From contig OX388348.1 in NCBI GenBank assembly GCA_947579665.1, positions 14,012,001 to 14,076,000 of the forward strand: a stretch of 64,000 nt of DNA, read 5' to 3'. A program made the translations under genes and the position numbers. The notes beneath the pieces were generated by a model. It was not told the origin of the DNA. It ran no database searches and was given only the letters and a program-made list of their open reading frames with translations. This stretch comes from Sympetrum striolatum. Its lineage: Eukaryota > Arthropoda > Insecta > Odonata > Libellulidae. How positions within the stretch are numbered: the stretch's first letter is position 1; each line of letters opens with the position of its first letter. This document shows, piece by piece, positions 38,068 to 50,125 of the stretch.

Positions 38068-38870
38068 TGACATCTTTATTTATTTATTCAACGGGATGTA
38101 ACCTTTTGTTACAAAAAATGTCACAGCACCAACATCATATAGCAGAATTTATAAGTATAAAATACAATAAACAATAGGATTTTATAAGTATAAGATATCA
38201 CAAATATGGAAATTAATATCACAAATTATTGGATTTTAAGCTTAATATAACGATCATCGTTATGAGTAATAACATTTACGTATAAGATGTTACAAGTAAT
38301 AAACATAAACAGCATTTGCAAAGAGAATAATTATTAATAGCTTTATGAAAAATAATAGAAACAGAAGGCCAAATCAATTTTAACATATATCATATAAATT
38401 ATAAATAAATACATATGAATGATACAATAACATATTTTATGTATTATTTACAGTGAGTGATTTATAATTCTTTTTTTAAATTATGTTTGGTATTCAATGG
38501 GGCTTAAATTTTTAATTGTTTGTAAACTAGTGTGGAATATGTCTATATTTTTAAGGTGAGTATTTGCTAATCGATGTAGCCTATTGAGGGGTGCATTACA
38601 AGAGTAATTAGTTTTTGAAACAGCTATGACTTTAGAGTGACTAATGCAATTGGTTTGACAAGTTCAAATATTTTGCAACGATGACTTTATTTAATTTGAT
38701 GCTATCGTTGATTTTGGTAATTCCACAATTTATCTGACTGCTCAAATTGACTACACGAATTTTTCGAAAGTATAAATTATAGTAACGATCCTGCCTTTTC
38801 CAACGAAATTAAACTAATTTATTGTATCGAAAGTTTTTGCAACGTTTTGAATTTGTTAACATGTCCTTAG
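38068..38870 (-). mobile_element. LINE 3' end and possible RT remnant
   Basis: On the minus strand a hairpin TGTAAC-AAAAG-GTTACA is followed by CATCCCGTTGAATAAA and a short (TAAA)n run, a LINE-type 3' terminus at about 38070-38082. About 750 bp upstream (near 38830-38860) the minus strand reads NVAKTFDTIN, which resembles the RT motif A of LINEs (AKAFDTIN). The sequence between is too decayed to read. The terminus is well supported, the RT link is weak. Confidence 0.4.
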
Positions 38871-40299
38871 AAAAAAGTACTGCTGGTTCATACAGCAATT
38901 CTATAAAAAATCGCTGCATACATTTGAGTTCTACATCACACCATCAAAACGACAAGAATCAATAAATATAATACAAGCATTTGCTTGAATTTGTCATCAA
39001 ATACAGATGCTGGTAAACAGCCCCTTCAAAGTCTCCTTCACGCTCAATAGCAAAAACACCCAATATTTCATCCTCGGTTTGCAGAGGATGGACCTTAAAA
39101 AGGCTCAGTTTTTTAGGTTTGTCCACCATTCTATTGCGGCTGAATTATGCCCGACGCCACTAAAAGGTTTTCCCACCGCAGATCGAACGCATTAGGCCAA
39201 CCATAAGGACGGAGCACGCGTGAAAAATCCTCATTGTGGAAAAAGACAAACAGTCTGCTTTCGAACGCCATCGAACAGACGGTCCGTCGCCATTGAAGAT
39301 TTGCCGATCCGCTCTCTCTCTCTCTCCGAGTCCCACAACGCGAAGAGCTTTTCGCTCTGCATTAACAACTAATATCGTCCCGACATCTGCCGTCATCATC
39401 GTCGCTCTGCCCCCCACGAACTAACGCCGGTCTCCAAGGGATGTCCGAGGGAATCGCACGCTAACGTGTTATATTCAGCCCAACTCTGACCTCGTGTCCC
39501 TTCATCCCCCTGACACGCCCATACCCCGGTTCATAACGCAAACCCATCCCCTAACCCCAGACCGCTACCCCAACACTTTCTCACCCTTGTCGCTTTTCGT
39601 CACTATTCCCCTCCCTCGATCCGTTTTACTTCCCTGATCCCCCGACCCAATTCTTTTCTCTCGTACCCTTTTTCATTCTCGTTGTTTCCTTTATCCATTC
39701 AGAAATGCTATTGCTTCCGATTTGACCCCGTGACATCTCCTGTCATTTTTCATGCTTGGTATCTAGGCAATAAAACTTCCATTATAGATTGGTGATCTTT
39801 GTAAGCAATGAGATTAGGAACTACGGTGGGCTTTTTTCGTCTGATGAGAGAAAATATGCTTACGGAATTGTACCGGAGTGTTGGGTGTTTTTCATGCTAT
39901 TTGAAGCATATATCAGCTTTAACCAACAGATGTGTATGCATTTATGATAGTTTAACCAGTTATTCCGTTCTGTTAAATATCCAAAACAGTAATAAACAGA
40001 TTAAGGCGATCTTTTTGTGTTTGCAAATCCAGACATCCACCAATAAATAGCCTGCCAGTGGATTAGAGTTAATGATTGGAATTTGTACAGAGAGACTCCA
40101 TTAGAAAATCCAATTTTATAAATTAGTTTATTTTAAGCATTTTTAAGGCACAAGTATCCAAGTGTATCTTAATAGCCCGCTTCATCGATAAAATAGTGTT
40201 TATAATTGGTATTGTTATGAAGAAACAACATCAGACTACAAGTGGACAATTATATATTATTACAACAATATAAATTAGTATAAGAAATTAGTAAAGTAC
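38871..40299. other. unique DNA with CpG-rich patch, no gene seen
   Basis: About 39170-39620 is CpG-rich and then C-rich (repeated CCCC tracts). Frames of 62 and 85 codons overlap on opposite strands there; neither is convincing. Candidate promoter or first exon, no supporting core motif. Confidence 0.3.
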
Positions 40300-40440
40300 T
40301 TCGTAATTTCCACAAATTATTTATTTAAGAAAACGACCGGTTTCGGCTAACGCCATCCTCAGGACAGGTATTTTACTTATTTCTTATTATGGCTTTCCAC
40401 GAAGTCCGGCCTTATACCATAGAATAAATTAGTATATTTT
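40300..40440 (-). mobile_element. Penelope-like 3' tail with hammerhead-like motif
   Basis: The minus strand reads CTGAGGATGGC...GCCGAAACCGGTC (40335-40362), then A-rich DNA and TTTGTGGAAAT, the same order as in the tails at 22.3 and 51.7 kb. Stem II is GGC/GCC here. Stem III is the palindrome ACCGGT. Only the tail remains. Confidence 0.55.
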
Positions 40441-41639
40441 TGCCGCATTTTTAGGCACATCTATCCAAGCGTAACCTTAATATCCCACTCTATAGATAAA
40501 ATAGTGTTATATAATCACTATTATTCTATTTATATTTATTTTCATTGTTATATTATCTGTCTTGCATTAAAATAAAATAAACTTGATAAAATATAATTGA
40601 GAAATTGCCTTTCCTGCATTTATAATTATAAAATTGATATTAGTTTGGAAAGATTTGAAAGTTCTATGCACAATGGCGTGCACCCAGGTGAAATCCCAAG
40701 GAAAACGTACTAGAAAAATGTTTTCAAAAACTTTTAAATTGGGATTTGATATCTGTTTTCTCTAATACATCTACTAAAACTTCATAAATCAGTTTCTTCA
40801 ACTAAAATTTCATATGCACTACTCCTTCTTTAACCAAAACAACAGACATTAATTAAAATAGTCCAAAATAAAAAAAGTAATATTTTAAAGGCGGCGAGAT
40901 CGAATCTCATAAAGCAAGAAACTTTCTCTGTGTAGTTACCAACCTCCGGCGTAATTTGCCTGATTGCTGGTTTGCTTGTACGGTGGAAGAGCATACAGTA
41001 GAATTCGACGAAAAGGCGCAATCTAATGTAAGACGAGCCAACGAAGCATCTAATTGGCCCTGTCACTTTAAGTTGCCTGTAATCATTTGCTTCCCACTTT
41101 GGCATCCCCAGTTCAAAGTTTGCCTCTCATATTTCCTGTCGAGACTGCACATGCATCGCCCCATTTAACCACCCTCTTTTCAACCCCATCCCCTTCAAAC
41201 CCAACCTCCGTCTCTCACCCTCTCTAACCCCTTCCGAACTCTCCCCTTCCCTGCCCTCAAATTACCCTGCTACTTCCGATCTTGCACCCCTACGTTTATA
41301 AAGCATCATTGTCTCATGACCCTTTCATACGAATAAGATAAGGGTCTATGTAGTTTTTGCTCTTATCGCCTGCATATATCGTTGCCATTAACGTAACTGC
41401 CCATCGAGTTTAATGAAAGGGAAAGATATACTTCCGGCATCAAAGGAATTTATTGCCGGGTTTGATATGGTAATTCATGTGATATGCTTGAAATTGCAAT
41501 TCTTTCAAATGCTGCAGTCTTAAGGACATGCAATTTAAGTAAATATAAAGAGGTATTACATAGGAGTCGCTAATGAACTGATAAAATTTTCTTTTGCAAA
41601 TATTTTGGGTAAGTGGAAAAAAAACAACTTTATGCACCT
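40441..41639. other. unique DNA with GC-richer patch, no gene seen
   Basis: 40920-41300 is GC-richer; it ends in a CT-rich tract (41165-41290). Frames there (70 and 91 codons) overlap on opposite strands. No gene is supported. Confidence 0.35.
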
Positions 41640-42186
41640 TGCCCTATATTTCTGTTTATTTTTTTATATTTTATTTTCTTTTTTCTATTTTTTCCTTACT
41701 TAGAGTTACCTAAAGTGTCATATAAAATTTTGACTGTACTGTATGCATTATTTTGATACTGTTTTTCATAATATTCTTTTATTTTTCCTGATAATGTACG
41801 TTTTCCTTGTTTTTCTATATTGTTTTTTTTTGTTACTTTGTATATTGCTATCTCTGTTTAAATGTTAACTGATTCTTATTTATGTATCGCATGTAAGTAC
41901 TTATTGGTAGTGTATTTATTTATTTTTGAATGTTTTTCTCTTCTCTTATCATTTATCTATTACTATCGGTAGGTTTGCGCAGGTTTCTCACACCCCCCTT
42001 CCTTGTGGGTGTTTTCCTGCAGTGGATTTTTTTTCCTAAGAATCTCTTAGGTTTTTACATCCACAATTGTTCTAATTTTTTCTACTTCTTATTTTATAAT
42101 TAATGACGATGGGTTAGATGGACGAAGAGACTTTTAAGTCTCAATCTCGCCCAAATAAAGACGATTTATTATCATTATTATTATTA
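41640..42186 (+). mobile_element. LINE-type 3' end, family 2, longest copy
   Basis: A T-rich segment leads to a nested hairpin at 41974-42023 (GCAGG...CCTGC outside, ACACCC...GGGTGT inside). A second hairpin GAGACTTTTAAGTCTC follows GATGGGTTAGATGGACGAAG, then AATCTCGCCCAAATAAAG and (TTA)n. No reverse transcriptase is readable upstream. Family 2 has five members in the window. Confidence 0.65.
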
Positions 42187-44646
42187 TATTTTAAAATCAT
42201 ATGATTTACACATCTTTGTTTAAGTAGGTACATCTTAGTAGGTCAATCAATTTTTTCGCGAACCGGTAGAGCACTCACCACTTTTAAAGAGTTCTTGAGC
42301 ATCTATATTATAATTTGCATGAGGCTATCTTAGAGTCTATTGTTGTGTAATTATATTTTAAATGAAAATCGTATCTGTTAGTTGTCAATGACCGATTTCA
42401 AACGTTACGACCTAAGATTTCATTTGGTAACCGATTCGATTATAAAAGTAAAGCACGCTTCTTTCTCAGTCTTTTAGAGAATTTCACTTTCATTTCAGTT
42501 GAGATGATTAACCATATTTCCGAATTACGTACCGCGGCTCGACATCAAAACGTCTACTTCATATATTTTTATAAATTAATAATATAATAATAATAATATA
42601 TTTAATAAATAGAATTCTTGGAATTAAATCTTAATTTGCAAGAATAAGTGATGACATTATTAGGGGATGGAAAATAAATTTTCCCTCAAAGTTAACCTTG
42701 TGAAAATCCACAAAAAAGGCTTTATTGAAATAATTTAATGAGCAAAACTTCCAAATTTATAAATGTAGAATAGTGAAAATGGCGATTTTTATTGATTGTT
42801 TGCATATTTCGAAACAATGAAAACTTTTGTCATATGGCTTAGGGAATATTGCAATTCTAATAATTTCAGAAGTCAAAAGAAGGGATCGGGGTATCAATAT
42901 GCTTATTATAAAATTCAATAAAAACATTGAATTTTTAATGGATCTATTAAAAAGTATTCCAGAGAATGAATGGAAGTCTAGAAGGGAACGCTAATTTCTG
43001 GTTTTCGATTCCAGATATCCCTGAGACTACTATACCTCTAGACATTTTATGAATTCAATTTTCAACTATCTCCGTGGATTAATTGTTAAATAGTACAACA
43101 GTATTGGAGTGGATGATTATTGCTTGATTTATTCCATGGTTATGGAAATATTTCAAGAATCAAGAGTTGATTTTATACAATAGTATTATCACGTTCTTTT
43201 AACACATGTGGATATTTAAAAGCGTATTTACCATATTTTTCACTAATTACTCAATTTTCATTGTTTTTTGGTCGCAGAGGCTGTTGTCTAACTTGATTCC
43301 TGTCTGCAGATTAAATATATAACATTATTTCAAAATTGATACAGTGTATCTCAAACATGGAATATAGCAGATATTGCCGAATTCGGTTGTTTCCACAAAC
43401 AGTCCTTTCCTTGAACTTAAAGAAATAAATACTGTTTTATTTTGGTAGGGGAATAATCATCTTTCTTCTACCTTTCTCATGGATTTGTTCATAGCTATAA
43501 TGACATGTACTCGTAAGATACTGAGGTACGTATGATGCTGATTCATGACGCCGATTAAGGTCTCCTTTAGAAATGTAAAAAATGTGTTACTCTTTTATGT
43601 ATTGTGCATATATTACGTTAACATATTCCCCACATTGCATCCTATCTTGTTTAGGAATGTAAGAGAAAACTACCTCACTCCTCATCTTCCTTAGTAAACC
43701 TCATTCCTTCCTCTCAACGCCTTGCAGCTAATTTAAGAGGGGGTGAGGCACAAACCGGCTTCCGGGATGAAAACTTCACAGACGAAAATATTTCTGACTT
43801 GGGAGATACCTCCCATGGTGCGGGAACTACACCCGAAGAAGCGCCATTTCACACAGCCCCTGCCCTACCTCATTCCTACACCCCTTCCGAACCCTAATAC
43901 CCTGCCGTGCCCCTCCCCTTCCACCCCTGATACATCTTCTCACTCCCAGCTTCTTTCGGCATCACCCCCATCTGTCCTCACATGACCCTTCCACGAATAT
44001 TTTAGTTCCGCCGCCGTGTGGGTTCTGGTTATCCTTTGATCTGTCGGGGTTCCTTTGGGAGAGGATGGGCAAATTATGTCCTATGCGAGAGGGTCTTAGT
44101 TTGTGTGTATTCGTAACCGGGCGCGCGAGTATGATTAAATGTAGTGGAAAACCAGCTTACTCTCGCCTTGCCTTTCTCCTTGGGTGCCATTTGGGCCAAA
44201 TAAGACTCACACCTCTTTTCCCGGATGTTTTTTTTGTTCGATAACCATCTATCACCTCTCACACACACCCCCAGTACAGCTCATCCACTTGCGTCCCCCT
44301 CCCTTTTTGCAGATCATCCTTTTATGTAGGCATACGCATCCTCCTCCCTTTCCAATTTCCTCATTTACTTACCCATCTTCCCCCGTTTTCTTTGCGTCTG
44401 GTTCCTTTAGGCAACGGTTCCATTCCGTTCTCACGTCCATATCGCTCCAATCTGTATTTCTCGGATCCGTTTCCTTTCACACCACCTTCTTCCTTCAGCG
44501 TCTTGCCCCTTTTCGTTTTGTTTTGGATTTTCCATCTTTCGTATCTGTGTATCGAACTGGTGATTCCTTTTCTGAGCGTTTATGAGCTAAATAAGACGTT
44601 ATAGTAAGTTTAGGTGTTATGATTTTTAAACATAGGACTAGAGAAA
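42187..44646. other. unique DNA, CT-rich tracts at the right, no gene
   Basis: AT-rich to about 43650. Then GC-richer and strongly C+T-biased DNA (43740-44580) gives frames of 80 and 133 codons. Their peptides are Pro/Ser/Phe repeats of the CT tract (PFLSS, PPFLQ) and I do not regard them as genes. Confidence 0.4.
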
Positions 44647-44648
44647 TA

Positions 44649-44829
44649 CTACCTTCAAAAAGTTGCCGAACTTATTCTTTCCCGCGCAAACGACGAGCAG
44701 TCGTTGGCGTTTATAGGTGTTAGGTAGCTCTACCTACAATGTGTGACGCTATCTACCACCAGAATTTAACATTTCTCCTGCTCGGCGTTTCCGCGGGAAA
44801 AAATAAGTTCGGTAACTTTTTGAACGTAG
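44649..44829. mobile_element. 181-bp MITE with 52-bp TIRs and TA duplication
   Basis: The left terminus CTACCTTCAAAAAGTTGCCG... (44649-44700) and the right terminus (44778-44829) are 52-bp inverted repeats differing at five positions. Both sides are flanked by TA (44647-44648 and 44830-44831). TA target duplication and a terminus with a TTCAAAAAGTT core point to the Tc1/mariner superfamily. The 77-bp centre has no coding capacity, so it is an internally deleted, non-autonomous copy. Confidence 0.88.
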
Positions 44830-45249
44830 TACTATTGGTAAAAACCTTTGATGTTTTGCTGTATGATTGGAAGTATTCGAGATCTGAGCCTTCCTAAGAA
44901 TCCAGGGGCTAAAAAAGACGTTGCATTAGAGTTACGATTTATATTTTTTCAAATTGGTCTAGAATAAAAACGTGGCCTACGTGGCGTATACAATATACAG
45001 TACTATATTTTATAGGACTATATAGTTTAGTTATGTATATAGTGGCATAGAGAACTTCTATTTAGGTTTATTCGTCATTAATAGCGAAAAAATGTTTCCA
45101 AAAATATGTACAGGCAGATAAACACATTTTGTGATACTTATTTTATGATAAAGAAAAGATATTCGATTTAGCATACTTAGAAGTAGTTTTCGATTCCTTT
45201 AGTCCACGCCCCTGAAGCTCCCCTATGCTGACTGTACAATCGGCTGACG

Positions 45250-45305
45250 CCCTTAATGTCCGCAGCCGCGAGATGGCAGCACTGAAGCTCGCCCATTGAA
45301 ACCAT
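45250..45305 (-). repeat. outer left arm of inverted duplication
   Basis: This 56-bp block is inverted relative to 49105-49160, with four mismatches. It lies just outside Helentron-like copy 5, which appears to have inserted between it and the inner arm at 46370. Confidence 0.75.
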
Positions 45306-45326
45306 AATCTCATATGGAGTCAATGG

Positions 45327-46188
45327 AAAAAATCTGATGTGGCCAGCACATGACTTTCTCCATATATAAGATGTAAATATTTATCTACGACAGTAATTTC
45401 GAACACTATATTCCATCTAAACTTGGAAGATGAGTGATTAATTTATATATTATTATCTTTTACGTCACAAACATTATAAATAATGTTTTTCGGGACATGC
45501 TCGATGAAAAAAGATGAATTTGGCCCTTCGCCCATAGAGCCCAGAGCGCCCACAAAGTACATAATCAGCAACTTCCGGTTTATCAGTATTTCATGAATAA
45601 CTCCTAAACAATCAGTGATACAAAAATATGTTTCAAACAAAAGTTATAGTATATTTCATTTTCTAAAACATTTATAAAAATACTATATACCTAAATATCA
45701 TATTTATGGAGATATTTTGAAAACCGGAAATGAGCTTTGATGAATGACGCTCAACTTCCGGTTAACCGATTTACCCTAAAAACTAATCAACTCTAACGAC
45801 TGTAATAGAAATACAATTTATGAAATTTGGTGTTGATCCGACAATTAGTTTTCATGTAAGAGCGCCCACAAAGTACATAATCAGCTACTTCCGGTTGATC
45901 AGTATTTCACGAATAACTCCTAATAAACCGCAGATACAAAAATATATTAAATACAAAAGTTATAGTAAATTACATTATCTAAAACTTATATAAGTAATAC
46001 AATATACGTATATATCATATTTATGGAGATATTTTGAAAACCGGAAATGAGCTTTAATGAATAAAGCTCGACTTCCGGTTGACCGATTTACTCCAAAAAC
46101 TAATCAACTCTGACAGCACACACACCACTACTATATATGAAGTTTGGTATTGATACGACTAATAGTTTTCACGTTAGAGCGCCCACTA

Positions 46189-46232
<44 letters not shown>

Positions 46233-46361
46233 ACAGACATCATTCCGAAAATGGTCAAAACGTGTTCTAGGGACCCCAAAACATGTATTTCCGTTGAAAT
46301 CTCGAAGTCGAATTTTTTCATGAAAACAATACTTTCTCTATACTTCGTATATGGAGAAAGT
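45327..46361 (-). mobile_element. Helentron-like element, copy 5
   Basis: Complete element in minus orientation: the 3' hairpin and T-run are at 45327-45350, the 5' end at 46348-46361. It has a long (CA)n tract (46192-46226 on the plus strand), two monomers and intact subterminal inverted repeats. It separates the outer and inner left arms of an inverted duplication. Confidence 0.75.
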
Positions 46362-46369
46362 AAAAACAG

Positions 46370-46613
46370 CACGATTATGATACTTTTTCCCTCTTTTTCT
46401 TTGCGGGAGTAGTATATACCAAAGATGGAATTAAGACTTAGTGATTTATCCATTGATAAGTACTTAAAACAATTTAATAAAACGGGCAAATTAGTAAATC
46501 CGAAGAATAAGTGCAGGTTGCCTTCAGGGCACACCAGAAGTGACTTCGTCGCTGTGAAAACATTATTCGTAGATCAGCGAAGTGTTCTGCTTGGATACAC
46601 AGAAAATAATTGA
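46370..46613 (+). CDS. coding-like segment in left arm, unidentified
   Basis: An ATG at 46425 opens a 62-codon frame with SDLSIDKYLKQFNKTGKLVN and SDFVAVKTLFVDQ. A diverged inverted copy lies at 48546-48765, where the frame is broken by shifts but still encodes NPKNRC and FVAVKTFFVN. In the alignable FVAVKT(L/F)FV block three of the four nucleotide differences are silent. That suggests the common ancestor was translated. I do not recognise the protein; it may be part of a transposon ORF. Confidence 0.35.
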
Positions 46614-46722
46614 TCCTTAATAAATTACCAACGTTACATCTACTTTCAACTAGGCCTTTTAAAACTAGAATCGCAGGATGCACATGGGTGGTCTGAAGAG
46701 TTTCCGACATTTCAACATTTCT

Positions 46723-47457
46723 TTACATGCTTTCTGAAAATTTCCGAAAATTTCTGAAGATGTCTGAAGAATCTGGGGTCGGAAACTTTTCAGACCACCC
46801 TCGTATATCATTTCCTGAAAAAAATCGAAGTTCCCAGAAATAGTCTCCAGGAAATGAGAAAACGGTCAAATATTGTTGAAAAATACCAAATCCAAAGGTA
46901 TTAAATTTTAATGACTGGCGTGGACTGCATTTTATCTTGGGGTGCCTGAAATGTGAAGTTAGGTTATACAATATACAAACATAAAGTATAGAGTGGTATA
47001 AAAAATGTATTGACCAAACATTAAGTTTTAGAAAGTTTCGCAATTTTCCTTTTCGATGCACTTTCTTTAAATTTATGAACTTTGCATGCTGTCTAATCCT
47101 CATAGTTACATAATATTTTATTATATATGCTATGATTTCACTTCCGTGCATGGGAATGTTATCTCCTCATCACCTTCAAATAACTCTGTAATTATGCACT
47201 CAAGCGCATCATTTGACTCACAGTGCATTACAAATTGTTCCTCCACTTTGAGGATGAAAGTATGAAGGTTTACATCAGGATGAACTAAAGCCCCCATACT
47301 TTTCATATTTGTTAACATTGCTACTGGATGGCAAGAGAATGCCCCCGGATGAATTAATGCTGCCTGGTAAACAGCACACTTGCTGTGTTTCTTTATCTGG
47401 TGCAATACAACGATGACCAGGCATTTTTAAGATGAAGGATATCTTAAAATATATCAA
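46723..47457 (-). pseudogene. P-element/THAP9-like transposase relic
   Basis: On the minus strand, MPGHRC (near 47429), the usual start of a THAP DNA-binding domain, is quickly followed by sequence from the other end of the protein. One frame (47405-47130) reads GALVHPDVNLHTFILKVEEQ and continues to ITFPC. After a one-base frameshift near 47140 the other frame (47151-46723) continues as SEIIAYIIKYYVTMRIRQ. A G-x-L-x-H/Y-P...F-I-x-K-x-E block followed by ...FPC and a Y-x-x-x-R-x-R-Q end resembles the C-terminus of P-element-type transposases. The catalytic core is missing, so this is an internally deleted, frameshifted copy. Identification is from pattern memory and needs a profile search. Confidence 0.5.
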
Positions 47458-47537
47458 AAGTCTTCAAGCGCAGTAACGACAATGAAGATCTCCAACTCAC
47501 ACAACGTGGTCGCACTTTCCAACTTACATCAACGTTA

Positions 47538-48540
47538 CCGTAGAAAGGGGTGACTTCGGCCACGCGTGCACTGCTTACAAATTGTAAATTTGTAGTACAA
47601 TAAATTATGTAGTACTATAATTTCACGAGGTAGCTATTTTTTCCTGCCCTTTAGAATTTAGATTGTCTTGACATATCGCCAGCAAATCCGTCTTGCTCCT
47701 TGCAACATTGACAGTACAATTGTCATTGGGAACTAAATTGAAAATCGTGCATTCTCGAGACAAGTCTACGAAACCTCAGTCTGATAATTTCTCTCAGTAA
47801 CACTCAGCAAGATGGGAAACATTTTAAGACAATTGGAGGCCAAACAGTGCTTATTCGTGAAAAAGAGATTAAGTTAGTGGAAGTGCTGTTAAATTTATTA
47901 TGAGTATTCGTTATATCCAAATTTTAGTACAAACGTATTTGAACAGTAAAAAGTAAATATTCAGTGCTTTGACAAAAATTCCATAAATTGTTTGGGTTCG
48001 GAGATTCATTAGTAGAAACAAAACACTGACTCTAAGGCTTGAAAAAAAATTTAAAAGGGTTCGAGTGACAGTGAGTGGAAGTTTTCTACAAGATTTTTTA
48101 TTCTTTTTGTTTTTGGAGGAAAAAATTTTTAAAAATGTAAACAATTTATTTTTCTTTTGAAAATTTATAAATAAAGTGCAAAAACGTTATTATGAGTCAA
48201 TAACTTCTTATCTCAGTACCTATTAAACAAAGATTAAATATAATAATAGTTTAAAGATTTAAAAATATATCTCTAGTCGTAATATTAGTCATATAGTTAA
48301 TTTTATAGGCGATATTTAAGAAACATATTTAGTGGCCGATGTCACCCCATCGGTTGGGGTGCCTAAGGAAGCTATTATTTATTTTTTTAAACAAATTCCG
48401 TTACTTAAGAAAAATATTTAGATTTTCATGAATATCAATCACCTTCATGTAATTTAAATTTTCTGAGCATAGAGAATGTAATTGAATACAGAAATATTAA
48501 AAAAAATCTAAAAAACGGCCAAAGTCACCCCATTCTACGG
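47538..48540. mobile_element. 1-kb TIR transposon, TA-flanked
   Basis: CCGTAGAAAGGGGTGACTTC...(47538) and its inverted partner ending CCCCATTCTACGG (48540) agree at 24 of 26 positions when the TA on each side is included. TA (47536-47537, 48541-48542) is the likely target duplication. A third, similar motif (ATGGGGTGACATCGGCCAC on the minus strand, 48332-48350) lies inside. The interior has no readable transposase. It lies between the P-like relic and the inner right arm of the inverted duplication. Confidence 0.7.
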
Positions 48541-48545
48541 TACGG

Positions 48546-48765
48546 TTCAGTGATTTACGAAGAATGTTTTTACGGCGACAAAGTTACCTGTGTTTTGCAA
48601 GCACCTATTCTTCGGATTTGCTAATTTTTCCGTCTTATTCAAATGTTTTGTATTCAATTCAAAAGTACCTATTGATGGATAAAACAATTACTCTTAATTC
48701 CATCTTTGGTAAATATTACTCTTTATTATAAATGTACCATAATCGTGCTTTTTCACCGGTTACTC
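48546..48765 (-). repeat. inner right arm of inverted duplication
   Basis: The reverse complement aligns with 46370-46575: AGCACGATTATG, ACCAAAGATGGAATTAAGA, AATCCGAAGAATA and GTAAAAACATTCTTCGTA are shared or nearly so. It is more decayed as coding sequence than the left arm. Confidence 0.7.
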
Positions 48766-48779
48766 CAATAATATTTTTA

Positions 48780-49104
48780 TTTTTTTTCTTTCTTCTGTAA
48801 ATTCATTGATTTATGTATATTATCTATGTATTTTTATTATTTTCTGTATTTAATTGTTATTTTTACTGTGTTTTCGCGGGTTTTTTTCACCCCCCTTCTC
48901 TGTGGGTGTTTTCCCGCAACGTGGGTTTTTCTTTAGAAACCTTCAGTTGCAAATATTTTTTCCCCACACTCTACTCTGTCTTTTTGTTTTAATTTAATTT
49001 GTAATTATTCATATTCTGACGACATACGAGGTTAGGTGGAAGAGAGGCCCACTTGGGCCTAACCTCGCCAATAAAGGGTCAAATAAATAAATAAATATAA
49101 TATT
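48780..49104 (+). mobile_element. LINE-type 3' end, family 2, in right arm
   Basis: The nested hairpin GCGGG...CACCC...GGGTG...CCCGC (about 48877-48919) and the 3' hairpin GAGGTTAGG...CCTAACCTC with inner GGCCCACTTGGGCC precede GCCAATAAAGGG and (AAAT)n. It lies between inner and outer right arms, at the place where the left arm carries Helentron-like copy 5. Confidence 0.65.
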
Positions 49105-49160
49105 ATGGTTTCAAAGGGCGAACTTCAGTGCTGCCATCTCACGGATGCGGACATTAAGGG
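49105..49160 (+). repeat. outer right arm of inverted duplication
   Basis: ATGGTTTCAAAGGGCGAACT...GACATTAAGGG, inverted partner of 45250-45305. Beyond it (49200-49430) the DNA is CpG-rich with GATATCGGAGACCGAGGCG and similar repeated phrases, function unknown. Confidence 0.75.
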
Positions 49161-49659
49161 AACCAAAACAAATCAGCAGTTTCCAGTCCTATACTTTCTA
49201 AGTTCGTGCTTTAGTCTCAGGAGTTCTGGGGGGTTATTGGGGAGGCTTTCAAATCTGCGATATCGGAGACCGAGGCGGCAAATACATCACAACTAAGGGG
49301 TTTCTGCTTAAAACGCTACTCGGGAGGCACTAGCGGCTGCCGACGCTTTCTCCATCTGCGAGAACGGAAGCCGAGCGCCTCATAGCAGTAGATATCGGCG
49401 ACCGACGTGTCTGTGGCTTTGTTTTGCGTCCACCTACCGAGATTTGTGTGTCTTCAGTGGTTAACTACGCTGCATAGGTGCTATATCAATATTTGTATAT
49501 TACTTTTAAAGGTTGCAGAATCATCTAATCAAGTAATAAACTTCAAATTGTTTGTTTATGAATAAAACCAAAATAGCGGGTTTTGGACGGTGATCTCCCT
49601 TTCGCAAATGATGTTATTATTTAATTTTACGCTGCATAGCTATTATTATTATTTTGTGT

Positions 49660-50125
49660 TATTAACCTTATCTTCATTAGAAACTATATTTGCTTTAAAT
49701 ACTGACCCTGAGCATTATTTTCTCTGACATTTGTTCGTAAACGTAGAGGTTCATATCCAGCCGAGGAACTAAGAACTGCTTCTTGCAACTTTTATGAGGA
49801 TTACTGTATAAATATTACAATAAAAACATTCCATTGGTAACCTAATGTTAATTAGAAACTATATTTACTGTAAATACTGACGGTGAGCATGATTTTGTAT
49901 GATAATTCTTCGTAAACGAAGACGTTCATGTCCATCTGAGGACTGCTGTTTTGCAACTTTTATGAGGATTACTTTATAAGTATTACAATTAAAACATTCT
50001 ACTAGTAACCTAATGTTAATTAGAAAATATATTTTGCTGTAAATACTGACTCTGAGAATTATTTAATCTGATATTTGTTCATAAACATAGACGTTCATAC
50101 CGAACTGAGTAACTAACTAGAACCT
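49660..50125. repeat. tandem repeat, three units of 168-175 bp
   Basis: TTAGAAACTATATTT...AAATACTGAC...TTCGTAAAC...GTTCAT...CTTTTATGAGGATTACT recurs with starts near 49677, 49852 and 50020; the third unit is incomplete. A further fragment (ATTAAAACATTTCGTTACTA) lies near 50718. Units differ by many substitutions, so the array is old. Confidence 0.75.

Noticed and set aside
43743..44604. Open frames of 80, 133 and 70 codons as candidate genes
   Set aside because: They are Pro/Ser/Phe readings of a C+T-biased tract and have no domain-like pattern.
46169..46534. 121-codon minus frame and similar frames (MKKFDFEISTEIHVL..., CVCVCV)
   Set aside because: They run through the 5' end and TG microsatellite of the Helentron-like element; conserved only because the copies are young.
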